Assembly: GCF_047496725.1 (NCBI RefSeq)
Contig: NC_132970.1
Location: 11,476,501 to 11,540,500, forward strand
Origin: Anoplolepis gracilipes
Taxonomy: Eukaryota; Arthropoda; Insecta; Hymenoptera; Formicidae
Direction of reading: 5' to 3'
DNA: 64,000 nucleotides
The notes beneath the pieces were generated by a model. It worked only from the letters and a program-made list of their open reading frames with translations, was not told the origin of the DNA and did no database searches. The position numbers were made by a program, and so were the translations under genes. Position 1 is the stretch's first letter. Each line of letters starts with the position of its first letter. Below, in pieces: positions 39,201 through 51,698 of the stretch.

Positions 39201-39973
39201 ACTAGCAGAAATACATATATTATCTAAATTATTTTGTAACAAAATAATTATTGTGTTGTAAATAATAATAATGAAAAGAAGATTGAAAACTAAATATTTA
39301 AACTTATTTTTGTTATTTCTATTATATAAATATTATTGTGATTATAATGCTAAATGTAACTTTAATATGTAGTTTTTATTATTGTATAATATACATATTA
39401 TAACATTTTATATAAAATTAATAATTTATTAAATACTTATTTGATTTAAAACTAACAAAATATAAGTCAAATTGCAATCAACTTTTTTCTTTTGTTTAAC
39501 TTCCAACAAATCGAGCCAATTGGATAATTTTTCATATAAATAGAATAAAACAATAAGGATTATTCTCAATTTTTTTAAGAAAATCGTTTAAAGGATTTGT
39601 TAAAAAAAAATTTTTTTTAATCTTTAGTAATTATATAATATGTACTAGTATACCACATCGACAAAAAATATGTGTATATAATGTTCCTTTAATGTCTCTC
39701 TTTATGTATAATTTCTTTTTATTTGATTAACTGTAATCGGTCATAAGATATAAGATATTTTATATCGCCAAATTTACTTCCGTAACAATCTAACAGGAAA
39801 TTAAAACGTGGCATAACAAACTTGTTCATTATAAGTTAAATAACCACTACATTAGATTATCTTCGAAAGTAATTATGCTATACATTTTACGTGAAACTTT
39901 ACAAGGTGCAGCCCCATGGGGCAGCGTATGTTAAAGAGTAATCATATCCGCGAATATTATACATGTCTTTTCG
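36236..39973. other. AT-rich intergenic region
   Basis: No gene recognised. The only organised part is a degenerate GAAGATCTCGA-type minisatellite at about 36,665-36,845 (listed separately). The rest is AT-rich unique-looking sequence with short A/T runs. Confidence 0.5.
36665..36845 (+). repeat. Degenerate GAAGATCTC-like minisatellite
   Basis: Repeated variations on GAAGATCTCGA and AAGGTCT recur about every 9-18 bases. An undegenerate version would encode Glu-Asp-Leu repeats, but stops occur in every frame. Confidence 0.55.
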
Positions 39974-41645
39974 GGTATGTAAAGTTAGCAACTCAAATGT
40001 TAGAATCTCAAAAATAAACTTTATATTTACTTGCATCCAGCATAGTTCTACAGTTCCTGATAAGTTTTAACAATAGTTCCGTCCAAATAATTATTAAAAT
40101 CAAATTTTTAAAAATGAGATGCTAACTTCCGACAACACTTCACAGCATCTCACCATATTTCGAATACCTGATTACGGGGAAGTAAGAATAAAAAGAGTTG
40201 TATCGCCTAAACACGTCCTGTCAATAGTTCTGACGATTAAACAATTATTTTACCCAAAAAATTCATATTTTCGAATATAAATGTGAGATGCCGGTCGATT
40301 TTCGACAGTTCTGTTTATTTTAAAACAGTTCTACTATAGTTTTGGTCATGTACATTAATTTTATAAAGAATTCTGATGTTAAAAACAATTAAAAATATTT
40401 TTAAACAATTATTTTGCCCTAAAATCGCGTATTTTTTAATATAAAGCTGAGATGCTGGTCGATTTTCGACACTTCTGTTTATTTCAAAACAGTTCTACTA
40501 TAGTTTTGGTCATGTACATTAATTTCATAAAGAATTCTGATGTTAAAAACAATTAAAAATATTTTTAAACAATTGTTTTGCCCTAAAATCGCGTATTTTT
40601 TAATATAAAGCTGAGATGCTGGTCGATTTTCGACAGTTCTGTTTATTTCAAAACAGTTCTAGTATAGTTTTGGCCATGTACATTAATTTTATAAAGAGTT
40701 CTGATGATAAGAACAATTTAAAAAATTTTTAAACAATTATTTTGCCCTAAGATCGCGTATTTTTTAATATAAAGCTGAAATGCTGGTCGATTTTCGACAG
40801 TTCTGTTTATTTCAAAACAGTTTTCGTATAGTTTTGGCCATGTACATTAATTTTATAAAAACAATTTTTTAAAAACAAAAAAATATAAGAATATTAAATA
40901 TTAGATTAATATTTAAATACTATTTAAAAAATATAATAAATATCAAAATATATAAAAAACACAAAAAATATAATTATATATAAAAAAAATTAAAAAATAT
41001 TTTTAAAAAACAAATAAAATAAAGAAACGCGATCTTAGGGCAAAATAATTGTTTAAAAATTTTTTTAATTGTTCTTATTATTAGAACTCTTTATAAAATT
41101 AATGTACATGGCCAAAACTATACGAGAACTGTTTTGAAATAAACAGAACTGTCGAAAATCGACCAGCATTTCAGCTTTATATTAAAAAATACGCGATCTT
41201 AGGGCAAAATAATTGTTTAAAAATTTTTTAAATTGTTCTTATTATCAGAACTCTTTATAAAATTAATGTACATGACCAAAACTATAGTAGAACTGTTTTA
41301 AAATAAACAGAACTGTCGAAAATCGACCGGCATCTCACATTTATATTCGAAAATATGAATTTTTTGGGTAAAATAATTGTTTAATCGTCAGAACTATTGA
41401 CAGGACGTGTTTAGGCGATACTCTTTTTATTCTTACTTCCCCGTAATCAGGTATTCGAAATATGGTGAGATGCTGTGAAGTGTTGTCGGAAGTTAGCATC
41501 TCATTTTTAAAAATTCGATTTTAATAATTAATTAGACGGAACTATTGTTAAAACTTATCAGGAACTGTAGAACTATGCTGGATGCAAGTAAATATAAAGT
41601 TTATTTTTGAGATTCTAACATTTGAGATGTTAACTTCACACACCC
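39974..41645. mobile_element. Foldback element with internal 164-bp tandem repeats
   Basis: Inverted arms: left about 39,974-40,860, right about 41,020-41,645. The ends read GGGTATGTAAAGTTAGCA (left) and, inverted, GGGTGTGTGAAGTTAACA (right). The left arm contains four units with exact 164-bp spacing, marked by the GGTCGATTTTCGACA core at 40,293, 40,457, 40,621 and 40,785. The right arm has two such units, 164 bp apart (41,161 and 41,325). The units contain a self-complementary TCGATTTTCGA. An AT-rich loop (about 40,865-41,020) separates the arms. No coding sequence, so it would depend on a transposase in trans. Confidence 0.85.
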
Positions 41646-43995
41646 TGTCTTTTCTCATACACGATTACTGAAACGCGATTTTGACAAACTATCAACTATA
41701 ATTAAATAATATACTAAAAATATTTAGTTATTATATGTGTACATAATGTCAGTTTTAATTTGAATTAACTTAAATATTCATAATATATTTATGATGTATC
41801 TAAACATCTACGTTTTAATATTTACTGGACACAAGCGTATGTAATTACAAAAATAGTACAATTATAAAATAGTATTATTAAAAAAATATACTTAAAACTA
41901 AGTTACTTTGTTTCTCTTCTTCAATTTTACTTTTATGTTTATTATTTAAGTGGTTTTGAAATCAATTTTTTAATTTAACTTGAACAGGGAAATTATATTT
42001 CGTGCATTTTAGTAGTACATCGTTTACAAGTTCCAAATATTTCAATATAATAGTCTTTGATGCACTTTCTTCTATGTTAATTTCCGAATATTTTTTCAAA
42101 TGTGCGTAACCATCCGTATCAAAAGAAATTTTATGTTCTTTCTCACAATACTTGCAGCATGCTTGCACTTTTTTTTATCGTTTATTATTGTGCATCGTTT
42201 TATCCAGCAGGTTTCTCGTTTAATAATTTCTTGCGCTTTAATATCATATTAACATAGTGTTATTAAACTAAATCTCTCATAAATAAATTATTCGTATAAA
42301 TAATTATTTATATAAATTAATTATTCATATATATTTGCATCATGGACTATAATTTAAATCAAATCCTTTTTGGTATACAATTATTGTATTTGAATACATA
42401 ATTTTGTTATTAATTGTATTCAAATATAATATAATATAGGTATCATTAATTATATTCAAATATATTAAATCCATAAAAATTAAAATTTCAAAGTTATAGA
42501 ACTTTTAACGTTGAATTCTGGTGTATTCTTTATCTCGTCTTCTTTTAATGAGGCATACTTCCTCTTATTGCTTTTTTTTCCATATCTGCTTGCGTATTAT
42601 TAAATATAATATTAACACTATCTATTATACAACTTATGACATCGAACACAAGAATAGAATTGTTTCTTCGCAACTTACCTACTTATAGAATGATTTTGTC
42701 AAAAAGGGTCACGAAAGGAGATACTATATATATAAATATTGATACACGGTTTAAATCTGACTAATGTTTGTTTTATATCTAATTATTCAACGATCTTTCG
42801 AAATTCACACTATTTACCAACATGAAATAAACTGAAAAGTAAAATTAATTGAAGAGTAAAAACTAATATCGGTTCGGCAATTTTGTTATTTATTTTGTCG
42901 TAGAATACGAACAGAACATCGAACTTATTAGAAATTATGAGTCTTAAAATCAAATCGCATTCTTTTAATTTTTTTAAGTATTTTTGTAAAATTAATATTT
43001 ACAAAACTAATATAAAAGTTATTTTAAATTATGTTAAATTATAATTATAATTTATTATACATGTCCTGAGCGTGTATAATTATGTTTTTTATATTTTTTA
43101 GAAATGTTTCTTTATATTTACATTTTTAGAAAATATTGAAGAAATTTTAGAAAATACTGAGATACTTTAAAGGTTGTAAAATTAAAATTTCAATATTTAG
43201 ACGATAATATAAGAAATAAAATATATTAAAAATATAGACTTTAATCGAAACATGTATATACTATAAAGTATTCAAGATTTATTTATATTTATCTAAACAA
43301 CTAGTCAAACTGTGATATAGCAAATCTGAGTTTTCACAACTGTTTTCATTACACGTGGTCTCCTCAATTTAGCTATTATAATATGTAATAAATTTTTTTA
43401 TTTACATTAATATTTAAAATCATAGATTTTAATTAATTTGTGATAATGCGATCTTAAAAAACTTTTTGACTTTCAAGCTGCATATCAAATTATACATGTG
43501 TATTGTAAATATTTCGTAAGTTTTCGTAAGAAATAAATCCGTTTAAATCAAATGAGATATAAAGTAAATATTATAGAATTGTTAATAGAAGTATGTTATG
43601 ATAAAGAATATTTATTTATACAAATGTATAATGTTTTTTATTGTGTTATTAGTAGATAATATATACAGGGTGGTCTTTGTAAAGGTGGACAATTTCTCGT
43701 GAGCATGTGGAACAGGTAAAAATAGTTTCTATAAAAGTTTCTATAAAATTTTTTTCTAAAATGCATTTCTACCGAAATATTTGTCTCTATAGTTTAAATT
43801 TAAGAATCATTTTTCTTAAATAACATTTATATTACTTTGTAGATCTTAAAATAGTATGATAAATTTTTTTTTTATATTATTTCGGAAAACATGACTATGA
43901 GTTTGTTTCTTATTTATTATAAATTTTTAAGAGCCAAAATTGGACTCTTTATCATCAATTCTAGATTTATAAAAAATATATAAAGAAAAACTTAC

Positions 43996-44046
<51 letters not shown>

Positions 44047-44430
44047 CTTCAAATCTCCAGCATCGAAGGTCTTTAAAGAGCTCGCTTATCTATAAAATGT
44101 AAACATGTAATAACATCAAAACTAAAACTTTTATTTCGCATTTTATTGATTTGAAAATAATTTTAATGGATTAATGAGATTTTTACGATTAAAACGACAC
44201 CAAACATAACGTAAATCGGATTATTTTTAATTAATATGTATGGTTAATCTAATTAAAAATTATCCGATTTATGTCGTACTTATGTCTTATATGTATAGTG
44301 TTATTTTTTAATCGCAAATAAAACTTATTAATCCAATAATTACTTTTAAATTAACAAAATATGAAATAAAAATTATTTGATTTTATTCCCTATTATAAAA
44401 TTATATATATACATATAGGACATTTTTTCT
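41646..44430. other. AT-rich intergenic region
   Basis: No confident gene. A minus-strand open frame at 41,962-42,168 contains C-x2-C...H spacing (ACCKYCEKEHKISF) faintly like a BED-type finger but is too short to name. An ACAGGGTGGTC motif at about 43,666, like the ends of MITEs in this window, may be an element terminus. (CT)n occurs at 43,999-44,041. Confidence 0.45.
43999..44041. repeat. (CT)n microsatellite
   Basis: About 21 CT units. Confidence 0.95.
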
Positions 44431-44835
44431 AAACCGGATCACTCTTTGTTACAAAATTGTCTTCGACAATTTTGTAAAAAAATCTCCTTGCACACAAATG
44501 TAGTTGCAGGCATAAGCTATATCGAAAGCCATGTGAGCTTTTGAAAAACTCAAGATGACAGATCTAAAATACAGCGGGTTCAATATCATTGTAAAATTAA
44601 ATCTCGTTATTAGATTTTTTTATTCGGTATGTCATAAATATATGAGAAAATCAGCTGATTTTAACAAGATTCAATTTTATACAATAATATTGGACTCTGG
44701 CTGTATTAGATCTGTCGTCTTGAATTTTTCAAAAGCCCACGTGGCTTTCGATAGCTTTATGCCTGCAACTACATTTGTGTGCAAGGAGATTTTTTACGTC
44801 AAATACAATTTTGGAACGAAGGGTGATCCGGTTTA
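44431..44835. repeat. Hairpin MITE with AAACCGGATCAC termini
   Basis: Inverted arms of about 150 bp begin AAACCGGATCACTCTTTGTT and end with the complement. They share CTCCTTGCACACAAATGTAGTTGCAGGCAT with its inverse and enclose a short unrelated loop. An open frame at 44,555-44,836 is a by-product. Confidence 0.85.
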
Positions 44836-44884
44836 AAAAAAAATTTTTTTATATATGTTATATTTTATTGACATATAAAACGAC

Positions 44885-45197
44885 CGTATGTCCATGCTAG
44901 ATCCATATTAATTATTGTAAATCTCAATAAAGTACGACACATTATTGCGTATGATCTTTTTTTCATTTTTTCATTTTAATATTTATTATTAAAGTAATAT
45001 ACATATATTTTATTAAAGAATTTTTATTGAAATCATTAAAACATTAAATTTTATGTGAAATAAAATGAGCATTTTTTATACATACATATATATATATATA
45101 TATGCACGTGTAAATATTACTTCATAATATATGTTAAAGTGAAAAAAGATCACGCGCAGTTGCAGTTAATAATATGTAATAAAATATTAATGAATGT
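44885..45197. repeat. Hairpin MITE family B, copy 2
   Basis: The left half starts TGTCCATGCTAGATCCAT, and the right half (45,028-45,197) is the inverted equivalent, with AAAGTGAAAAAAGATCACGCG. Homologous to 22,310-22,575. Related TATTACATATTATTAATAGCGCG sequence also occurs in the palindrome core (about 32,150 and 33,050). Confidence 0.75.
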
Positions 45198-46124
45198 ACA
45201 GGGTGTTTCTGCAACATACAGATCAGTAAGTTGGGTTGCCTATCTGACAATCAGCAGGGGCATGCTTTATCAACCTCGCATAATCGAAAATTAATAAAAT
45301 CAGAGGATCGATCATATAATTTTTTCTTTGTGAAAAGTGAAAAAATTACATAATTGATACCTTAAATGCAAATTCGGTAGGGAATGAGGAAACTAAAATC
45401 GTCTTTTAACATACAGTATAATTGTAATATTTAATAATATTTAATAATATAAATAAAATAAGATAGATAACACAATTAAAATATATAATAACACAATTAA
45501 CACAATTAAAATATACTAACACAATTAAAATATAATAAGACAGATAAAATAAGAAATAAAATGTTTTTTGTTTAAATTTATTATATTTTATTTCCTATTT
45601 TATCTGTCTTATTATATTTTAATTGTGTTATCTACACGGAGAAAATTTTATATTAAAAATTACTATGGTATGTAGTAACTGTGGACTATTAAGAATATTT
45701 CAAGTTAAAATGATGTATAAAACTGTAAAAATTAACGTAATTTACATAAAAATTACATTAATTACGTCAATTTTTACAGTTTTACATAGCATTTTAATTT
45801 GGAATGTTCTTAATGGTCCACAGTTACTTCATACCATAGTTATTTTTAATGTAAAATTTTCTATGTGTATGTTATTTATTCATATTATTAAATATTACAA
45901 TTATACTGTATGTTAAAAGCCGATTTCAGTTTTCTCATTCATTACCGGATTTGCATTTAAGGTATCAATCATGTAATTTTGTCACTTTTCACATAGAAAA
46001 AATTGCGTAATCGATCTCCTGATTTTATTAATTTTCGATTATGCGAGGTTGGCAAAACATGCCCCTGCCGATCGTCAGATAGGCAACTTAACTTACTGAT
46101 CTGTATGTTGCGAAAGCACCCTGT
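45198..46124. mobile_element. 927-bp MITE with ACAGGGTG ends, carrying a nested hairpin
   Basis: The terminal inverted repeats are about 230 bp: ACAGGGTGTTTCTGCAACAT at left and its inverted form ending CACCCTGT at right. Inside lie a second inverted pair (about 45,470-45,630, AATATAATAAGACAGATAAA) and a third hairpin (about 45,640-45,868, TTTTATATTAAAAATTACTATGG against its inverse). No protein-coding content. Confidence 0.85.
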
Positions 46125-46233
46125 ACAATAAATACAGAAGCCATTATTAATGCATTTACAAATAAATTTATGCATATATTAATACATTTATATAATTTAT
46201 GTTATGTATATGGAAAATGTTTCTTCCAATACA

Positions 46234-46649
46234 CAGAAAAAAATAATATTCTTATTTTGACAATATCTTTAGCTTCAAAATGTAAATCTTGAAATAAGAT
46301 TATATTGCGTTAAACAAAGAAAATTTGCTTGGATGAAGACATTTTATATAGTTCAACCAAGAAAAATATATTCTTGTTATTTAAGAATAATTTTCTTGAT
46401 TGGAGAGGAAAAAATGTTGGATAGGAAATAACATGTTCAAATCGAAGATGATAATTTTCTTAAAGTTAAAATAATTATTTTATTCTTGAAATGACAATTG
46501 TAGTATTGAAATAAGATTATAATATTGTTGAAATTTAAGATTTTTAAATTCTTCTAAGAAGATTATAAATTATTGCATATATATAAAACAATGAACGCGT
46601 TCATATGAGTATATAAGCTTTGATTTGACACTTACTTTTTTTCTGTGTA
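46234..46649. repeat. Probable MITE with ACACAGAAAAAAA termini
   Basis: The left end ACACAGAAAAAAATA is matched by TTTTTTTCTGTGT at the right end. The interior has partly self-complementary TTCTTGAAAT/AAATAAGATT motifs. Comparable to 27,328-27,758. Confidence 0.5.
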
Positions 46650-46879
46650 CCAATCCATAGATTTCATACATCAATAAACGTAATATCGAAATCGGAATGA
46701 ATATCGTGTAAAATGTCGCGCGAGTGTTTTGTAAATGCTTTTATGCATCAACGAAGAATTAGAAGAAAATGAGCAGGCCTCGGGAGGCATCGAGCTTTGT
46801 GGGAGATAATTTATTATGTATTATTCGCGAAATTAATTCTTTTGTCGCGATTGTCGCGTATTTTGTGCCGTTTTAGAAT

Positions 46880-48300
46880 GTGTGTGAAGCGTCGTCTCAC
46901 TTTGTGTAATCTTACAAATAGTTCGGAGTTTTAACTTTATTTTTAATAATTCTGGAATTCTTAATAAATTAAACAAATAGTTCCGACCGATAAAAAAATG
47001 ATTCGGAAAAAAATCAGGACAAACTGAGACGTCAGGTTCACGTTGCGATTTTTTTAGCATTTTTCCCAAATTTTTAGAACTTGAGAGTGCTACAATAGTT
47101 ATACAAAGATCTATGAGTAAAATTATTACAATAAATTATATAAATTAGATTGCCCCTGAGACGTTGGACGTAAATGAGATTTCGTGCTATACTGGCGTCT
47201 CGATTTAATTGGTTTAATAAATATTATAATAATTTTGACACATACTTAGAATTTACTTTGTTCAAAAAATATAAATAATTGCACAAAAAAAAGTAATACG
47301 AAATTTTAAAGTTCATAAAACAATCAAAATATGATCAGCATCTCGGTATTTGTATACGTTTGACGTCTTGGCTAATTTATTTAATAAATATTTTAATAAT
47401 TTTGATTCATAAAACTCTCTCTAGAAGTTAAAAAATGATTACAGACTGGCATGAAATTTCATTAAAGTCGATCGAAATATGACCAGCGATTAATTTGATA
47501 ATTTAATTTGTTTAATTAATATTCTAATAATTTTTACGCATAAAACTTTTTGTAAAACTATTGTAAAACTCTCAAGCGTTTAAAATCTGGCATGAAATAC
47601 TTAAAAAATCGAACGCAGCGTAAACTAGGTGTGTGCAATTTTTTTTTATTTAAAACTTAAAATTATTTGTTTTGTGAAAACTCTAAAACTATTAAAAATA
47701 AAGCCAGTCCTATCAACAATTAATGAGTTTCTAGGAAGTGAAACACACATACACGCACACGCACACGCACACATACACACGCACGCACACTAGTTACCAG
47801 CGAAACAATTATGCGTTTAAAATATGTTATAAATATATATTTATATATATATTTTTTGTTTCTATATTAAATGTCTTAACATATTAAAAAGTATATATTC
47901 TTCGTAATTTTTAATGATAAATGAAAATTTTATGCAAGTTAAAATGCTTATTTGAAAGTTATTTAGTTTTTTTAGTATATTTACAAATTTAGCATTTGAA
48001 ACTTTTAACGATTCTTTTGCGACCTTTCGTGAAGTCATGCATGTTTGTCATAATTCGAGAATAAATTCAATCCCGAAAGTGAAGACATTAATGACACTCA
48101 TTAAACATACTTAATAGATTCTACTTGATTAATCAGGATATGTTTGCAGGGTGCTTACTTAAATCTTGTAAAAAAATTCCTTGATTTTCCAGATATTTTT
48201 TTATTTGTTGCAAGTAAAGAGAATTTCAGGATTTTTTAATACAGTTTGCTCTAAAATAAATTTTATTACATACGTTTTTTAATATTTTTTATTCATACAA
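46880..48300. repeat. Diverged copies of a roughly 280-bp dispersed repeat
   Basis: Related segments occur at about 46,890-47,150, 47,350-47,620 and 47,700-47,800. They share ATTAATAAATATTNTAATAATTTT, TGATTCGGAA and an AACAATTAATGAGTTT core. Reverse-oriented relatives are at about 58,610-58,880 and a forward one at about 15,690-15,770. A purely non-coding interspersed family. A (CACACG)n stretch sits at about 47,747-47,790. Confidence 0.5.
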
Positions 48301-48598
48301 AAGAAAAACTGAACCTTTTAAAAATATCGCGAATATACTGACGCGTGAAGTCGAGGAGTGAATGCACGTGCACATGCATCGATTTCACGGCGGTAAATCT
48401 GCAAGTATAAAAATTGAGAATGTGTGCAGATGACATAGACATTCAAGCTTATTGTTTTCTCATCTTGAAGATGAAAAATGGATATAAAAAAATTTTTAAT
48501 TTAACTTAAAATGAGACAGGGAATCCTAAAAGGAATACTTTAGAAATGATGACAAAAATGACTCTTTTCTTTGGTTATTAGAAAATAAATTATAAAAA

Positions 48599-49034
48599 TA
48601 ATTGTCGCCGCATATATAAGAATACTTTTTCTTTTAATGAAAAGAAAGTTCTTTAAAAAAAGTAAACATTTCAAGTTTGTCGAAACTAGTATAACATATG
48701 ATATATATTACGAATTTATAATCGATTTATACTCGATATGCTCAGATAAGTAATCTTCTTTAATGATACAAAAGACAGTCAGGTTTCTCCTCGCGAGAGT
48801 ATTACTTACATTTAATTCTGACAAGCGTGTGATGCAGATTTTTGAATATACGTCAATTTGTATAAACGTGTGTATATGATACAAAATATTATATTATCAA
48901 AAATTATCAAAGAAAGATTCTTCTCTGTGCCTAAACAAGATTTCTAAATTTTTAATAATTAAGTCTTGCAAAGCCTCAAAGTTTTCAGGCCAATTATTTT
49001 TTTTTGGTAAAAATCAGTTCCTTTTGTAAAAATT
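48599..49034. repeat. Dispersed repeat family C, uninterrupted copy
   Basis: It runs from AATTGTCGCCGCATATATAA to AAAATCAGTTCCT. It is closely similar to the split copy at 60,180-60,284 plus 62,553-62,878, and so shows the pre-insertion state of that locus. No recognised function. Confidence 0.85.
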
Positions 49035-50800
49035 AGATTCTACGCAAAAAAAAGTTTAATATTAATTAAACATATACGCGGTGAAATTTCTGACTTTTTT
49101 ATATCTATTAACATATAAGTTTTATTTCATTTAATAGTTAATAATAATAAAAAATTTCAAACACATTATACTAACTGTCTTTGAAGATATTTTATCAAAC
49201 CATTTCGAAATACTTCTTCCCTCAAAAAATGCGATGCCATTTGCAATAGAATAGCAGCTAAAGGATGAGAAACAAAAATTATGTAATTATTTTTTACAAA
49301 TATACAGAAACAATCACGTGATATAAGAAAAGATAATATTTATTTTGATTTATCAATTTAGAAGCTACTATTATGCTTTTCATCAATCCGTTTTAAAAGA
49401 AATAACTTTAAATTATTATATTATAATTGACTTAATATTTCTTAATAGTTTTAATATATTGAATTTTATGTCTCTTTTTATTTCTTTTTCTGTTTCTTAT
49501 TATAAATAAATCATTATGTAACATTTTTTGTTTATAAAGATTATTATAATGATTTATCAATATACCATTACATGCACGTATAATTAAATAAACATATTTA
49601 AAAAAGGTCTTACCTTACATATGTGTAAGAGTAACAGTATGCATTATAGACATTCGAAATGATTAATAATGTTTATATTCACATATGTGTAAGAGTAACA
49701 GTATGCATTATAGACATCTAAATGATTAATAATGTTTATGTTAATCAGTTAATAGTCAGAAGAATCTACAAGAAACATAAATTATTCACGTTGCACCACA
49801 AATAAATCTATCAATCGCTATTGTTTGAAAAACTGAAAAGAATGACCCCGTGAAAAAAAATTAATGCAACATGTGTGGATCACGCAATCTACCGATACCT
49901 TGTCCGTAATGTAGTACTTTAGATAAGTCGCCATTCCTCCGCTCAACCATAAATAATCCCATTAAGCTGGGCTGACTAAATTTCCACAACCATTGATGTG
50001 AATATATTGTAAATTAATTTTTAGACATATATATATTATACATATATATATGTAAAGAATAATTTATTTATATATATCTTTAAATTATTTATTACTTAAA
50101 ATTATTAACTTTTACAATTGCCTGAAAAATGAATCAATTTGACACATGTTTCAGTCATCGATGACAGACTTATTGTAGCCCAAACTTTTATATTCTTATA
50201 TTCGCTGTCATCAATCCCACATCGGTAGTTATAGGCTTCACTATGTATGAGTTGGTTGCTAATCCTAAGATTTAAGAAAAGTTGTATAACGAAATACGAA
50301 TTACCTACAAGAAGCATGGTTACATTTACGATTCTACATGCAAAATGAAGTATGTCATTTTCAATTGCGTTATTCGCGGTAAGTTTTCAAGTAAAAATGT
50401 TGATGATTGAATAGCATAATGTTTAGAAAATTCAGTTATTTCAGTAACAGTTCGTAAGATTATTTGTCGCCTATATTATTAATTTCATTATTAGCGATTG
50501 GACGTTAATCTAACATAATATAATTCTTAGGTCAATAACGTTAAATTGTTATAAAAATTAAATTTGAAAGATAAAAAGAATGTTATTTATCAACAATTTT
50601 TTTTACTTTTCTTTCGAATAATCACATTATTCTTTATTATTATATTAAGCTTTGTGGATTAAATAAAACTTTTGGAAAAAAAGTAAAATAACACAAATGA
50701 TTTTATATTTAGCACAATTACAAATCATTATATATGTATAATAGTCAATATATTAATGTATAAAAAATATTGACTATTTTGAAAAAAGACACACTTTTAG
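49035..50800. other. AT-rich intergenic region
   Basis: No gene recognised. Holds a 64-bp tandem duplication (49,617-49,743) and a short open frame (50,105-50,317, minus) without motifs. Confidence 0.45.
49617..49743. repeat. 64-bp tandem duplication
   Basis: Two copies of ACATATGTGTAAGAGTAACA...AATAATGTTTAT, starting at 49,617 and 49,681, differ by about three bases. Confidence 0.9.
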
Positions 50801-51416
50801 GAACACTTAAAACTTAAAAAGTATCCGCCCGTTGCGTCGGTGCGCTGCAAAGAGTCTGCGAAGAATCGCATAAAATTCCCGATTCGAATAATGTTTTGGA
50901 GAAAAGCAAAAAAGTTCTGCATGATTCGCTTTATTACAAAAATCCAAATGCATTTGACCCGGATCGATTTCTTGATGAAAATAAAAAGCATGATAAAGAG
51001 ACATACTTTTTGGCCACCTTATGGACCACGAATCTGTATTGGTAATATATTACATTTAAACAGATTAATAAAATATTTAATAATTGAGCAACATTTATAT
51101 AAAATATGTTGTAATTTATATTATTGTGCTGTATGCGCGTATACTTTATATATACACATTAAAAAGTCTTTCATCTCTCAAAACATTATAATATGTGCTA
51201 CTAGAAAAATGTTAATATATGCTTGCTTTATAGTGTATAAAACTTAATAATAGTGTATACTTTTCATATAATTTTTTATTTTTGTATCATTATAAACAGA
51301 AATGAAGTTTGCTTACATCCAAACAAAAGTAGGTCTTGTTACTCTTATGACAAATTATAAAATAAAGCTAAGTAATTATATATTGATTACGTATATATAT
51401 CATTAATTCACGATTT
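50801..51416 (+). pseudogene. Cytochrome P450 pseudogene, 3' part
   Basis: The frame at 50,801 reads EHLKLKKYPPVASVRCKES, matching the region after the P450 ExxR helix. After a frameshift (about 50,880-50,920) it reads VLHDSLYYKNPNAFDPDRFL, the PERF/DPDRF block. After a second shift (about 51,006-51,012) it reads FWPPYGPRICIG, the heme-ligand loop with its Cys but with spacing one residue short. A conserved-style intron follows CIG (GT at 51,042, AG at 51,298-51,299). Exon two then reads MKFAYIQTKVGLVTLMTNYK, the L-helix. The I-helix, ExxR and C-terminal end are missing, and an in-frame TAG sits just before 50,801. Resembles the CYP6/CYP9 group (clan 3). It is a relic; subfamily cannot be assigned. 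Confidence 0.85.
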
Positions 51417-51698
51417 TGACCGAATAAGATACATGTGGTTGAAAATAACTCATTTATATCAGAGTTTGATTCATTTGAATCAGTTGTTCAGATAAATGTA
51501 AATGAATATTTATGGCACGCACATGATTCTGACATAACTCTATAGTCTCAATATATTCTATTATTTATCATACGATCTTAATATTTAATTTTACAACCCT
51601 TAGAATATCATCATAATGTACTAAAAAATTTTTAATATTAAAATACATTTATTCACATTTTAATATTTTTATTAAAACTTTTACATTCTATAATAATG

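Noticed and set aside
41962..42168. 68-codon open frame with CxxC...H spacing
   Set aside because: Faintly like a BED finger of a hAT-type transposase, but too short and without supporting neighbours to annotate as a gene.
44555..44836. 93-codon open frame
   Set aside because: Lies inside a hairpin MITE and is made of its inverted arms.
45623..45916. 97-codon open frame
   Set aside because: Made from nested MITE hairpins; no protein features.
50840..51247. Single 135-codon open frame over the P450 region
   Set aside because: It mixes true P450 codons with out-of-frame stretches; the locus is better explained as a frameshifted relic.
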